NCBI GenBank assembly: GCA_029204225.1
Contig: CM055102.1
Coordinates: 30,992,607-31,056,606 of the forward strand
Direction of reading: 5' to 3'
DNA: 64,000 nucleotides
From: Diphasiastrum complanatum
Taxonomy: Eukaryota; Streptophyta; Lycopodiopsida; Lycopodiales; Lycopodiaceae
The translations under genes were made by a program, and so were the position numbers. Positions 24,426-38,754 of the stretch are shown here, in pieces. Position 1 is the first letter of the stretch; every line of letters begins with the position of its first letter. Under the pieces are notes generated by a model. That model was not told where the DNA came from, made no database searches, and saw nothing but the letters and a program-made list of their open reading frames with translations.

Positions 24426-25326
24426 GCAACTATGTATTGTGTTCGCCTACTTAGTTATCAATAGTGCACTCACCAAGGGAATTTCCGTTCTAAGCATTCC
24501 CCACCAATGTCTAGGTGCAAATCTTAATTATACTGGTATAACACCACATTTAGATCCATATCCGAATCATTCTTAAGTTAATCAATAAATCTTTCATAGA
24601 AACATCCGTTAACTCTACAAGTATATGTTCCAACAATACTTGATCATATGTCTATGTTCACCGACTAGGTTAAGTGCACCAAATAACCCTAGCAACCAGG
24701 GATACATAGTAATTCCATACAAGAATAAATGTGCACATATGATAATAATCTCACTATGACCCAGTACATACACATATGTCCTTATTTGGTAGATTCCTCC
24801 AAAATCTGCATATGTTATTCTCATATGTCAATGAGAATCTTGTATTATACTTAGGATTTTTCTTCTAGATATTCTCAAAACGAGTGATAGTAACCATCAT
24901 TTATTTGAGAACTATCTATGCATAAGAGACAATTTGGGATTTAAGAAACTAAAATTTTCAATATCCTAAAATATTCAGATTCCAGGCCTTGTCTAAGTAG
25001 TAATTCACATGATTATGAAGAGTCCTTCAAAAAACAAAATTTCATACTGGAAGGATCATATGAATTTGATCTGATGTCGAAATTTGAGAACTTTAAAAGT
25101 AGTAAGGGTGCGAGAAATAGGTTTAAGGGTTTTTTTATTTTGTAAATTATGAGATACCTTTAATGGGTCCGAACTAAATCTCAAAATTTTTCAAAATACC
25201 CTTCAATTAAGCAATGATCTAATTTTTCCCATATAGTGAATAGGTACTCAAACTTACCATTGGTAATTAGATTTTTATAGTCCTAGAATTTCCTTTTCAG
25301 AATTACCGATGTTCCATACCACCAAC
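24426..25326. other. No recognised gene
   Basis: AT-rich spacer between two LTRs. Only small ORFs without motifs. Confidence 0.4.
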
Positions 25327-25762
25327 TGTTGGATTATTCTCCCTCTTACCAATCGACTAATCGATTTTAGTCCTTCATCCATTGTTTATCCAATTCTGCG
25401 AATTTTCTCGTGTGCTTACACAGTCTGCAGAATTACAAGTGTTTTTACACAGTCTGCAAAATCACACGGAGTTTACAATAGTGTCTCCTTTTTCGCCTGT
25501 CAGGAATCCTGCTGAAAAATGTAGTGTCTCCTTTTTCACATTTTTTGCTTGACAGAAATCTCGTGTAAAATCACAGTTTCACATTTTTCGCTTTACTGCT
25601 TATCAACAATCAATGACAAGGATCGGATAGATGCTAGCTGATCGCCAGCCAACTGGTGATTGCAATTCACGACCTAATTTTTTAGTATAAATAGCTGTTC
25701 ATATTCGTATAGTTTTCAAGTTATGATTATCAAAATTATCAAAAGAAACATTTTGAATACTT

Positions 25763-25845
<83 letters not shown>

Positions 25846-26364
25846 CTGCGAGCTTGAACACTCTTGAGCATTCTAGCTCACTCCTTAGAGTTCTTTTAGA
25901 GATTGCTTATCAGCATTGCGCTTAATTCAGACTTTCATTTTAGCAGCTCGGGGCTTCGATCCACAACTTATTGTACTCATTTACTTTTGGTATGTTTTCA
26001 TGCTGAATCAATACTATTCTTCATTTCGTTCAGTTTTCGTCTCAGAATGTATGCGTCTCTGTTTTTCTTCGCGACTAATTCGTGACTTATTATTTGTTTG
26101 ATAATTTTCGATGCTGAATTGTTTGGCCACGTAATCACTGTAGTACTGGTGATTTCATAGTTAGTTACTATAAGATCAAACGTGATTTCTATCACTATTG
26201 TTTTGTTTGAAATTGATAGGCGTAGTCATGCATTGGAAAGATGAAAATGGTTTATTCCGCCATGCGCGAAAAGTTTTCTTTCTAGACACACGAATTATTT
26301 TCATTCGTTTCTTTTCGCGCTAGACCTATCTTCTGCACACCACTTTCCGACATGGTATCAGAGC
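25327..26364 (+). mobile_element. Copia 5' LTR and primer-binding site
   Basis: Starts TGTTGGATTATTC at 25327 and ends CCGACA at 26352 (about 1,026 bp). The next bases are TGGTATCAGAGC (26353-26364), the canonical plant copia primer site for initiator tRNA-Met. A TATA box TATAAATA lies at 25686-25693, and a (CT)n tract at 25765-25841 lies just after it. Two related but diverged LTR segments occur downstream (27,508 and about 28,614). Confidence 0.85.
25765..25841 (+). repeat. (CT)n microsatellite in the LTR
   Basis: About 38 units, beginning after TTAG and ending at CAAG. It corresponds in position to the tract at 27,508-27,612 in the partner LTR. Confidence 0.97.
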
Positions 26365-26529
26365 ATTTCACTACTTCTTTTTCTGATTCCAACATGATAT
26401 CAGAGAAAAAGCTCTAATACTTGATATCTTTTACGATATCAATATGATATCATACTCTTTAGTTCTTTTCAACCTTTCAGTATCAGAGAATTGATTTCCT
26501 ATTGTTGGTATTACTACATCTTAGCGCCA

Positions 26530-27472
26530 TTGATACAATCGACAAACTAGGTTCCAGATGGATCAAGGTGGAAATCGAAGGACGGTAAAGCTTTCGTGCT
26601 TATTATCCTCAATATATCAGATACACAGATTGGACAAATAGCTTAAGCTAAAATGTCAAAAGACGTTTGGGACATCTCGAACTCACTATATGACGTGAGA
26701 GACGTAACTACTAAGTTACATCTACGAAAAAAATTCCTCACATTCAAAATGTCTACTCGTGAATCTTTTCAGAGTCACATTAACTAGTTTAAGAATCTCT
26801 TGCAACAGATGGCCGCATCGGATCAGTCAGCTCTCTCACCAATGGAGCCATGACTCAAATTGTCGAAGGACCAGTGTCCCCAAACAATTCATGAGAAACA
26901 GCAAATGCGTGAGTATCCTTACCATTCTAGATCTCTTATGTACCAGGCCAGACATAGCTTTTGTAGTCAGCTATCTCAGTCAGTATATGACTAATCCTGG
27001 TATAACACATTGGAAGGCTCTTATCATAATCATGAGATATCTTCGAGCTACTATGAACTTTTGCATTTGTTATGGAGCAGTCGGCAATGACAAACTCGAT
27101 TTACTTAGTGGTTACACACATGCAAGTTGGGCAGGAGATATAGGCACTCGTAAATCTACTTCCGGATTTACATTCTTCCTCAACAATGGTCTAGTTTCCT
27201 GGAACAGTCGCAAGCAATCTTCAGTAGCTCTATCTTCCACTGAATCAGAGTATATCGCAGCCTCTCAAGCTACAAAGGATGCAATTTGGTTGAGGAACTT
27301 ACTCTCAGATATCGGTTTGAATCAATATGCTCCGACGATATTATTTTGTCATAATCAAAGTGCCATCGCTTTACCAGCCAACCCTATATTTCATTCCAAG
27401 AGTAAACACATTGAACTGAAGTATCATTTCATCAGAAGCAAAGTTCTCAACGAAGAGGTCAGATTGCAGTAA
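26530..27472 (+). pseudogene. Internally deleted copia gag-pol: gag head fused to RT end and RNase H
   Basis: From about 26,557 the sequence resembles copia Gag: MDQGGNRR, later KDVWDISNSLYDVRDVTTKL and KMSTRESFQSHI. Around 26,830-26,930 it jumps to the end of RT (LCTRPDIAFVVSYLSQYMTNP, HWKALIIIMRYLRATMNFCICY). RNase H follows: GYTHASWAGDIGTRKSTSGFTFFLNNGLVSWNSRKQ, LSSTESEYIAAS, TILFCHNQSAIALPANP. Protease, integrase and most of RT are missing. The frame stops at 27472, next to a truncated LTR. It is a deletion derivative that would depend on another element's enzymes. Confidence 0.85.
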
Positions 27473-27505
27473 TGTAGAACGCAAGATATGACAACAGAAA
27501 TAGTT

Positions 27506-28130
<625 letters not shown>

Positions 28131-28613
28131 CCAGCTCTTCATTAACCGCCATATCTGATATTCTAGAGATCCAAAGAATCAATCTAGAATTTTTATACCA
28201 AGTATAGGCACATATCATTATAACCAAACACTAGAGAATCCATAGCCCAGGGATTAGATTAATTTCTCATTCTCACAATCTATCCTTTGCAATCACATAT
28301 AGGATACAACTCAACAATTTTACTTCCTCATTAGACTTAACAAGTTTTATAGAAGATTAATTTAATGAAACCAGATATTAATCCTCTGCTTGCACATATC
28401 AAAATCATGACTAGATGTCTACTATTAAGCCATCAACATGAATCCAAATTATTGTTAACAGCAAGGGCCATTGCTTGTAGCTTAAACCTCATTAGTATGT
28501 GATTTTATCAAAAGTAGAAACTATGACTGCAAGAAATCAAACAAGCTACAGGATCGTGCATAGGTGCTTAAATATTTATCTAGTCATAATTCCAACAATA
28601 ATGCAATGTCGTC
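28131..28613. other. No recognised gene
   Basis: AT-rich spacer between LTR segments. No motif seen. Confidence 0.4.
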
Positions 28614-29519
28614 TTTTTCGCCTGTCAGGAATTACGAGTAAAAATATAGAGTTGCATTTTTTGCATTTTTCAAATTGCCTCAAATGTTAAGAAAATGACT
28701 CTCGCAAAGTGTGAGGCTACCTCAAATATGAAAGAAATGAGATTTTAGAACACTGTCGCATTTTTCGCAAATAATTGACATTGTTGCCTGTAGCAGTCTA
28801 CGTTCATTTCTATAGTGACAGTCTTAGTTCATTTATGCAGACAGACTGTTTGCGGCCAATTTTCACCGCTTATCAGCAATCAATTTCTGAGAAGAACTGG
28901 ATGAATGTCAGCAGACTCCAGACAACTGGCAATCGCATTTGAAGACCTAATTACTCAGTATAAATCAGCTGTTCATACGTCTTTCAAGCAACGAATCATC
29001 TGAAATGTTATTGTGAACTGTGAATGAGTTGAGTGTTATTACACGATGTTTTCTGCGCTCTCATCAAGCAGATTGTTCACAATTAGAAGTATCGTAGTTA
29101 GCTCTCTATCAAGCTTTCAAGCTTGAACTCTCTTGAGCATTCTAGTTTTGTATTTTAGAAATTTATTTTAGAGTTGCTATTGCGCTACTGCTTATCAGCA
29201 GAGCTGCTTATTATCAGATTTTTTTTCAGCTACTCAGAGATAGCTTTAGAGTGTGCGATTTCTATCCGCTATTGTCTTGCACTCATTAGCATCTGATTTT
29301 ATTTTTTCGAATCAATACTATTTCTTATTGCGTTTAGTATATGTCAAAATGCATGCATCTCTGTAGAAATTATAACTGATAGAAATTGTTTGAGAATTCA
29401 ATACTTTATGTTTGGCTACATAATCACTTAGTATCTAGCGAAAGTTAGTTGCTAAAGATTGAACGTGATTTCCATCACTACTGCTTTGTTCAATTTTTGA
29501 TAGGCGTAGTCATGCATTG
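28614..29519 (+). mobile_element. Third, diverged copia LTR segment, truncated at both ends
   Basis: Begins at TTTTTCGCCTGTCAGGAAT, found also at about 25,491, and includes CTTATCAGCAATCAAT and a TATA-like TATAAATC near 28,959. It has the TCAAGCTTGAACTCTCTTGAGCATTCTAG block but no long (CT)n. It stops at GTAGTCATGCATTGG (29519), after which the two complete copies would continue AAAGATG. Without the microsatellite it may represent the ancestral LTR form. Confidence 0.65.
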
Positions 29520-31102
29520 GATTTAGGAAGTTTTTGCATTCTATTATCTACCTATTTCCGACATATGGTTGATGATTCCGACCCCCTAGGGGCAGAAGAA
29601 ATATTTGAGATGCCCAAGAGTTCAGCTCTCTTTGACCTTCAATCCCCCAGAAGAGGATTCGAACAATTCCATGACACTACTAATGGTTTTGATTCCACAT
29701 TTCAGACATATCAATAAGATACCAGATCAAGCACCATATACTATAAGGATTGCTCATGCGGTTGTATCTCCAAAGTAGTTCGATGCCACAATGCCAGAAG
29801 GTTATGAAGGAGAGGATAACTTCGAGGATGAAAATACACAGAAAAAGTTACAAGGCCAACCCAGACCAACACATGGAGCTACTATTCCTCCTACTGTTGT
29901 TGTTAATACACCCGTGGATTCTTGTGACGCACTTGGTTTAGTCAAAAGTCTTGCGCGGGTGATCCAGACCATGATAGATGAGAAGACCTCAATGGAGAAG
30001 CGCATCTTCGATCTAGGATCTGAAAACACTCTGATGAGCCAAAAGGTGATTCAATTGAATTGAAAAGTGAAAATTGCCAAACAACACAAAGCGAAGTCAA
30101 AAGTGGAGTCAAAAAAGGCCAAGCAATCAGTTGAAACTTTAGAAGGCTATGTGGCTGCACTCTAGAATACTCTGACAACGGTACAAGACCAAGTGGACAA
30201 AGTCATTCAGGATGCTAAGTAGCAAGTGTTGCTATTACAGGGGCAACTGGACATGGCAAGTCTTGATCGCGAAAGACTCCAAGGTGAATTGGATGCAACC
30301 ACCCTTGAGAGAGATACATACCTGCAGACACAAGTGCCCGATCGTCCTGTCTTACCGGAGGAGATCAACTACTTATTCAAAAAGGTTGAGACTTATTGTA
30401 CCTCATTTGCCAAGTTTCAGAGCCAATGTGATAAGTTCAAACGCACAGCCTCGACTGAGTTGGCAAAGGCAAAAGCTACTATCAAAGAATATGAAAAAGC
30501 AATCGCTCAAGTCCTAGATTCCAACCCGCAGATTCAAGTACCATTGATGTCTCAATTCTCGTCTCAACAGCAAGATCAAGGTCAAATGGATACTGGCATG
30601 AATGACAGGGCAAATGTTCAAGAAGAAATCACCACGACTTTGCAAGCCACGGAAGCAGGGCCATCGACATCAAAGGCAAGGCCGTTATTCCAGAAACCGT
30701 CACCATCGAAGAGAAAATTCAAAATTTTCACAACAACACCCACACGAGATCAAGTTTCGGACTTCATGGATTGAAGCAGAAAAAGAGTTGGATAAGCTAC
30801 CCGCATTGGGTGAGCAACTGGACTAGCGCATGATAGTTGCCTGTAGCCAAACTATACTATCGAGCTACGATGCTAGGAGGATCGTGGGAGTCCAGATTCA
30901 TAGCATGGATGACGTCAAAATGGATTGTCGATGCAAATAAGTGCTTTTTGTCGCACAAGTTCGATTTCAATATGAACCGTTTGGAATTCATGAAGAAAGT
31001 GCAGTATCACCTAATCAAGGTGCGAAGAGAGGCCAACCAGAGCCCCAAGTGAATGATCTCGCGAGGTGTCGTGGGACCGCCACCAGTTTTGGTGGGGGAT
31101 AC
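29520..31102 (+). pseudogene. Interior of a non-autonomous LTR element encoding a coiled-coil protein, with in-frame stops
   Basis: One frame remains coherent from about 29,720 to 30,774 except for TAG (29776), TGA (30061), TAG (30163) and TAG (30220). It has an acidic start (MPEGYEGEDNFEDEN), then long heptad-like stretches (LVKSLARVIQTMIDEKTSMEKRIFDL; LLLQGQLDMASLDRERLQGEL; INYLFKKVETYCTSFAKF) that look like coiled coil. A Gln/Ser-rich region and basic end follow. No protease, RT or integrase motif is present. It is followed by a polypurine tract (31091-31099) and an LTR. A Gag-like structural role is inference. Confidence 0.6.
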
Positions 31103-31677
31103 TGTTGGAAGGTTTGCAAATCCCAAGGCAACCCTAACCCTAGTTAACAAGTGAGAGGGATTTGGCACCGTGTGTGTGTAAGTCCAACTCGATGATTACA
31201 TAGTTATTTGATTAGTTAAAAGTTAATAAAATGACTTTAGGCCTTTTTGTGGGACTTCTAATGTCGCAGGGCCTAACAGTCAAGTTAGTGAATAAAATAG
31301 AGGTTCCCACCAAAATTCAATTTCAAATTGGTTCTCTCCAATTATTGAATGGGTTCCCACTCTTTTTCAAATTTGAATAGTTAGGGAGGTAGGAATTGGC
31401 CAATAGGAATTGAGGCCAAGACCCTCCAATCCACTATATAAGTGGTAGTTTTGAATCATTGTACATGTTCTCTCTTCATTTCAATACAAGCAGGTTAGCC
31501 CTCTTATGGAATGGATCAGAAATGTCCTTGCTCTCTATCTTTCTTCCTCCATCTCTCATGCTTCCTTTGTGTTTGCTAATTGTTCGATTTTATGCTTATT
31601 GGGATTGTTGGGTACTTGTGTATGAATGTGATTGTTGATTCTTCCTTCTTTCAGGTTTGGTTTTGTGATAACATCAG
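31091..31677 (+). mobile_element. Polypurine tract and LTR
   Basis: GGTGGGGGA (31091-31099) precedes TGTTGGAAGG at 31103. The TATA box TATATAAG is at 31436-31443, followed by a T-rich U5. The end is placed near AACATCA at 31677 and is uncertain. No matching 5' LTR is visible; the element's left side was lost at 29,520. Confidence 0.6.
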
Positions 31678-34600
31678 GTTGATGTGCAGGGCTTAGTGGC
31701 AGATTATAACCATTTAGATTTGATGTTGCTTTGTGCTTGACTCCCTGAGGAGTTTTTCTTATAATTGTTGAGTGATAATTGTAAAAAGCACTTTGTAGGA
31801 TTCACATATGTTGTAGTTGTTAATTATTTTGTTTGTGGATTAACAGTAGGATAGATTAGTTTCTTCTCGTGATCAATAGATTAGATTCTTCCAAGAAGTA
31901 GAAATAGGAATAATCTACAAACTGTAAACAATCAAGAAAGATCTGAAAAAGAACTGTAGAATGAAGATATATGAGTCCCGATAGGTCAAGAATTCAAGAT
32001 GAGCTTCCATTGCCAGCCAAGGATCGAGATCAAGCCGTAGATGTGTCGAACTGATAGATGAAACACATTACCACTATACTGCAAGTCGATCAGGATTCAC
32101 GAAGGGTAGCAGAGTTTCTGTCGACTGTGAGCTGATAGGAATCTACTAACAGTGTGCCAAAATAAAACTCGCTAACAATTCAATCACTTTTGCAATGGAT
32201 GTTCTTCACTATTTTTAGAAGCCAAAAGTGCAACAAGATGCCCAATTTGTATTTCATTAAGATCGTCGCATCACTTCATTTTGGTAGCTTTTATTGCTTG
32301 TTTATTTTTTTTCATGAGCCCACATAAATCTCCTGTTCTTTGCCATGCACAAAATACAAAATATCAATCTTTTGTGGAAGATTTAAAAGTTCAAAAATTG
32401 TCATTGGATTTTCTAATTTGAGAGGCCAGTGAAATTCTTTCATTGACGACACATCTCTCAGGTTGAACAAACTGATTCTTTGTTTTTCAAAAAAGTCTAT
32501 CCACTAAATTCATCAAAAAATTGAAAAGTTGTTTGAATGCTTGATCTTAAAAATTTTAATGACACAACTAGATCAATTTCACAATGTTGCATTGAGCCTT
32601 CTGTTCTTCCAACATGGATTTCAAAGAAGACAATGTTATGATCTTGACTTGCGCAGAAGACACATTTAAGTTAAATATGAATTGATGTGGTTCACTTTTT
32701 TTTTCCACTACTATGTTTCTCTCTGGAAATCAGTGGCTGATCTATTTATTGCTCGCTTTTATACCAAATCCAGAAGGTTAGCCATACAGACTTGCTACTG
32801 AATGACATCATTTTTTATGATGTGAAGGTTATTTTTTTGTCATCTCCCCCCTAATTCTTTTCTCGAAAAACTCTTGCTTCTCTGAGTTTATTTATGTATT
32901 CCTGTAAAAAGTATTTAAACTACAGTTAATTTTCTTCGAGAGAATTTTTTTTTTATGTGGTGTGTGATTTTGCATCTTGGAGAGCTCAATATCTTCAACT
33001 TAATGCTTTGAATCCAATGACCATTGTAAGTGTACATGATAATTGCCTAATGAAGTGGAGAGCTAGCTAGCATGCAAGTCGATGAATACAATTCACATAT
33101 AAACAATTAATCTTTTAGCACAATTTATCTCTATTATATAAGGTGATTCACAATATTTGGTCTAATTTGAAGGTGTTAATGTCAATCATTGAGGTTTTGG
33201 TTGTTACAAGTAACTATTGCATGTCAAACTATGTTTACAATGTTTGGTGAAGGATTACCAAGTAAACCTTGAAAAATAGTTTGTAGGGCACTATTAGACT
33301 CATCATAAACAAGTACACACTTGAAAAGTATTTTTAATATAGTAACAATATCATGTGCTCCCACACCTAAAAAGGTGATAAATAGATATAGTTATAGAGA
33401 AACATTGTCTATCGTAAGTACTCCACTTATAAATGCCATTAACAAGAGTACGTCCAATTTTGTGGAGATGGGTGACTCTACACCCCATGATAATACATGA
33501 GAATCCAATCTAGAGAGTTGCAACAAGAAATGTATCACATCACCCATGCATAATATTTAAGGTGAGATAATGAGTAGAAATCCATTATAAGTATTGCACA
33601 AAACTAGTAAGCATCTTAATACCGATCTCACATTTATAAAAAGATGGCCCTTGATGGAATATGCATCGTATAGTTGTGGTCAAATTTGTGAACCAATGGG
33701 GATTGTGGAGCCAAATGACAGGGCATAGAAGCTATTAGCTTATATCTCTATGACACAATGATAACATGTAGTGTGGCACATAAGAAGTTTGGCAATAGAA
33801 ATTACAATAACATGGAGATTAGTCTAGTATGTGATTTTTGTCATTATCTTCAATGTATATGGACTATGGACAATAACATGTTGATGTCCTATATTGTTTC
33901 ATTTTTATTGGTTTTATTAAAAAGGCCAAGCGTAGCACAATATGAGTGAGATTATTTGAACATGTGCTAATATCTCCTTGTGATGGCATACATGTCTCAC
34001 CAACCCAAATCAAACTCATATATTGTCAAATACAAGATGTAGCAATGAGGTCACCAAGAGTCCTATAGGAAAGAGAGAAGTTGACAACATGATGGATTCA
34101 ACCTACCATGTTTCTCTATGTTATGATCTCATATGCACATGCACCAATTTTTTTCGTAGAATGTTACTAAACAAGTTTTCCAAGAATGTATGAGTCATTT
34201 TTTCGTTTACTCAAAAGCCCTTGATATGAATGAGAGCAAATTCACTCATCAATTTGTATTGAAAACACACAAAATATTCCACATCCTAGCTGCACCAAAT
34301 TACCATATTGACTATTAACAAACACTCAAACTTTTAATATGTTTGTATCAATGCATGCAAGAACATCCTTGAGGCTACCAGATCATGTTGCTATCATGTT
34401 TTGCTTTTTCTCTCTCTAAACTAGCAATATCCATTTCTATTATAAAAGAAGTGATTTGTGGGATAGTTTTTTTATGTCATGCAATGCTAAAGATAAAACA
34501 TAGAGTTGAATACTATTTGTAAAAATGAATGTTCTATATAAAATATTATCTCATCTTTTTTATACTTTTAAAAAAAAAACCAAATTTTTAAATGAAGTTG

Positions 34601-35439
34601 CTCATCTTAAGCATATTTTCTAAGCATCTCATTCATCTTGTTATAAACCATAATATTGTGAGAAACATATTGAATTTCTTCAGTTGATTTTGGTTATTGA
34701 AATATGTCTTTCTCATATTTTATTATAGTACTCACTACCACACTCTTTTATGGAGCTATAGATTATAGCAATAGATTATGTAAGGATGTTATGCAACTAG
34801 AAAATCGTGCCGGACATAGTCTTCAGCTTTTGTAGTAATTTAAGTTAGTGAGACTTGTTGTCTTTTGTATTGACTTAGTTGAACATAATCTTCATGAGTT
34901 TTAGAAAACCCTTTTCATAATTCCAACCTATTGCATTCTTGCAACAATCTTGTTTTTGTAACTCAACTTCCTTAAACAAGGTTTTTTTTTCCTGAAAAAT
35001 TCTATATCATTAAAATTTTTTTTGAAAGCTTGATGATGACTTTTATCCCAATGTTTGTGGTTCCATGATATTAAATATATTATTGCAAGCACCATTTCAA
35101 AATTAACTTCATATTATTACTCTTGGCTTGCATAAAAAGATTTTTGGCACCTTCACAGTCAATTTCTCTCTCTTGTATGTAGCAAACTAGGACCCTTTTA
35201 CAAAAAACTTTGAGCACCTAAAAGTCACAATATACAAATTTTTATGGATTAATATTCTACTATGTTATACTACAATGTAAATTTGCAACTCAAAATTTTC
35301 TTTCAAAAGGATGATTTTATGAACTAGTCAAATAGGACAAAATTTGGAATTATCTTTATTCCAAAGAATATTCCTCAAGTTAGATGATTTTTAAACTAAA
35401 AATTGGCACCATCAGTGGACAAAGGCCCAAGGTCCCCAT
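31678..35439. other. 3.8-kb AT-rich stretch without a recognised gene
   Basis: No ORF has a recognisable motif, and I see no tandem array, LTR terminus or primer-binding site. Decayed transposon sequence is likely but not shown. Confidence 0.4.
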
Positions 35440-38060
35440 GAATAAAAGCATAGGAAATAAAGTTGGATTCGTAAGAGGAGAGCCCAAGGTCAATTCTGAG
35501 GCGTAAAAGGTTGAGGGACTAAATAGAATCCAATACGTGTTCCCAAGTGACAAGACCCTTATGAGTGAGACTACGACAAGTCTACTTTTGATCAGAGCCA
35601 GAGGTTTAGAATTGATGGTGATCGCTTTAGAAAATCACAAGGATTCCAAGGGAGAAATTGAATTGCCACCTGTCCCAAAAGTAAGCTCAGACATGGAAAT
35701 GAGTACCCTATAAATAGATTTGAACAAAGGAGAGAGAGAAATGGAGAAGAAGAAAGAAGAACACGAGTGAAATCAAGGAAATAGAAGTGAGAGGAGTGAT
35801 CCTAAGACGAAGGAAGGGGGAGAAAGATGGACGTCATCATAAGGGTCCAAGGTTGCGGACAAGAAAAATTGGAGTGAATTAATCTATAAATGAGGGAAAG
35901 GGAAGTGGTGGAGAGATCAAGAAGACCAAACCCTTGAGCTTCTTAGGAGCAGTACAAATATCTTGATTGAGGAGAATAAAGCGATCATTCCAGAGGAATT
36001 TTTGGAAGGACTTAGCAATAGAGAGAGAGTAAGAAGGGGGGAGAAACCAAATGAAGAGAATGTGAGTGAAATGGGCAGAGATGATGTGTTTGAGAATAAT
36101 AAGTCTAGTAGGGAGAGGTTAGAATAATCCCAAAGAAGCATTTTATTACTGATTCTCTCCATGATCCAGTTGAAATGGTCCCTATTAGAGAGAGAAGCAC
36201 CAAGCAAAAAACCAAGATATCTAAAAATGGTGTCGTGAGGAAGGACTTTGAGTCCAAGATTTGAATACCAGTCAAGAGAGGAATCATGTGAAAGGAAAAC
36301 AATATCATATTTGTGATACTTGATCAAAGAGTTGGAAAAGTCGTAAAAACGAGAGAAGTAGAATGTTGGTGGAGCTCGATAACATAGGCGAGATCTTCGA
36401 CAAAAAACTGAGGGGCCATAGGGACATTTCGAAAACTGAAAGGTCTAAAAGAAGGAGAGAAATTTATTTTGAGGATATGTGAAATGAGGGATTCCGTAGC
36501 AATGACAAATGGATAGGGTGAGAGAGGGTAGCCTTGTCTGATACCATAGGAATTATGAAAGGAAGGGAAAAGGGCTCCCTACAAGAGAATGGAAAAAGAG
36601 GCAGGAGCAAAGAGGGCCTGAATGATTTTGGTAAGGTAGTCAGGGAGGCCAAATGAAGAGCAACAAGCGAAAATGTAATTCCAACTAATATGATTGAAAG
36701 CTTTGTCAAAGTCAATCTTGAGAAGGAGGGTCGGGTAATTAGACCATAAGGAAGAGTCGATGGCTGACCCAACGTTAAGGATGTTATCAAAGAGGGACTT
36801 CTCTTTTATGAAGCTAGCTTGGCTTTTAGAGAAATGGGATTGGGGGGGGGGAATCCTCTTGGGTATAGCTTTAGCTATGACCTTGTAGGAGGTGTTCAAC
36901 ATGGTAAGAGGACGATAATAGAAGATTCTATAGGGGGAGTCAACTTTGGGGATAAGTTTAATCAGTCCTTGGGAAAAGGTAGAGGGGAAGGAGCTCAAAA
37001 AAAGAGCATTGTTGGTGGCCAGAAGAAAGGAAGGACCTACAAGAGTCCAATAAGCAAGGAAAAAATCGGGGGTGACACCATCTGGACTAGGTGTTTTATC
37101 TATGTTTATAGCTTTAAGGGCAGCGTGAAGTTCTCCTATAGATAGAGGGGAAGAGAGAGAAGAGAAATCAATGGGAGACAATGGTGAGGTGAAGGAGCAG
37201 TAATTGGAAACATGGGGATCTTAGGAGGAGAAGACAGATTTAAAAGATTCGAAAAATGGGTGAAAAAGAATGGTAGATGGCTTTAGAGAAGAGGAGAGGA
37301 GAACCATTAACAATGAGCCCACAAGAGTCTTTGCGCTTTTGTTGGGCTTTAAATTTTCTGAAGAAAAAGACTGAGGGAAGGTCAACTTCTCTTAGCCCAT
37401 TTAGGTGAGTTCTTTTGCGAAGAATAATAGCTTTGGATTGATCAAAGATTCTGAGAGAATTGGAAGCTTCGTGAAACTCATCGGCTCTAAGGGTAGGATT
37501 AGCATAATGGGCTCTATCATAGGTAATGGAGGAGAGAGTATGTCTGAGGGATGATTCAAGGAGGGAGGAAGAAGAGCTTGCTAATCTCACTTGAAGTCGA
37601 ATAAAAGAGCGAGAGCAAACAATAATGTCATCCAAGTTCATAAGAGCGGAGATCGTAGAGGAGAGAGCAGGGCGAAGAGTCTTATTCCAAATCAAGAAAT
37701 TGTTCATAATAAAAATCGAATGACATTTGGAAGGCTTGAACATGAAGAGATTAAAGCGGAGAGCAATGAGTAGGTGGTTAGAAAGGGGAAGAGAAAGAAT
37801 GATGTGGCAAGAAATACGACTCGTCCAATTTTCTTTATTGGAAAGGTAAAATTTGTCAAGTCTGGCAAAAGAGTAAAAGGAATGGAGGCGACCATTGTTC
37901 CAAGTGTGAAAGCAAGGGAAAGGGAAGATTTAGGGACATAAATATTGTAGATATTGCAGGCAAAACTGCATTTAGAAATAGTGCAGACATTAGCATGTCC
38001 GAAGGGAAAAATGGGAGGCTAGTTTCCAGTCTCTAGAAATTAGAGTAACCAGACCTCCAC
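35440..38060 (-). pseudogene. Decayed L1-type LINE (endonuclease end, linker, RT, connection region)
   Basis: Reading down the minus strand: FTWNNGRLHSFYSFARLDKFYLS (end of the AP endonuclease), then the linker with VDLPSVFFFRKFKAQQKRKDSCGLIVNG. RT follows: ELHAALKAINIDKTPSPDGVTPDFF, LIKLIPKVDSPYRIFYYRPLTMLNTSYKVIAKAI, QASFIKEKSLFDNIL and motif A LLLKIDFDKAFNHISW. The catalytic FADD box appears only as FVED in a shifted frame. The connection region follows with FRYLGFLLGASLSNRDHFNWIMERISNKMLLW. Several frameshifts separate these parts and the N-terminal endonuclease is absent. L1 identity is clear; it is inactive. Confidence 0.85.
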
Positions 38061-38754
38061 GAGTGTCCTTAGATAATGCAAAAAATTAGACATCTAAGAC
38101 AGCCGTTCTATTCTCTGTTTTTGACAGAAAAATTTGATAATAGAGCGAAAGAGTGAGAGGCATTCAAGCATTAAACGATAATACAAAAATAGTGCTTCTA
38201 TATAAAAGGGTGTTGTAGTAACAACGATATCAGATCACAAAACAATCGCGCGAAGCACATGATCCTACTTACAAAACCTAATGAATGCTATCTTTCATAA
38301 AACTCTTTACTCTCTCTAAAATGATCACTAACTATGAGGAGTCAACTACTAGAAGACCACTTTTGGTCGTTTGGCCTCTGTGAATGCATTGATCAATTAT
38401 CTCTATATGTCTATGACACTCTATACTCTTCAAATTGCTCAGAGTTTATATAGTTGTCAAAAGATCTTTTGGTTATTCTAATTATAGTTTAAAAGATCAT
38501 TAACAGCTCTTGTACTTGATCCATAGATCAATTATTGGTGCATTGTGAAGATGTAAAGAGGTACATCAAAAGAATCTTCTTCGTACGCATCAGGAACATG
38601 AAAATGTGGCACCATTCGGTTTGCTATCGCAATGGACCATAGGCTGGAGTGTCGCGGTTGACTCCTTTCATTGGTCTTCATATGTGACCGTATGTGGTAA
38701 CTTGCGGTGTCTTGTGGTGCCTTTGGGATGAGCTGTAGTCTTCACTTCATTGAA
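38061..38754. other. No recognised gene
   Basis: AT-rich spacer between the L1 and the copia fragment. Confidence 0.4.

Noticed and set aside
23685-26352. LTRs at 23,685 and 25,327 as one element's pair
   Set aside because: They share only the TGTTGGAT start and general layout; the sequences do not align, and the first follows a PPT while the second precedes a primer site.
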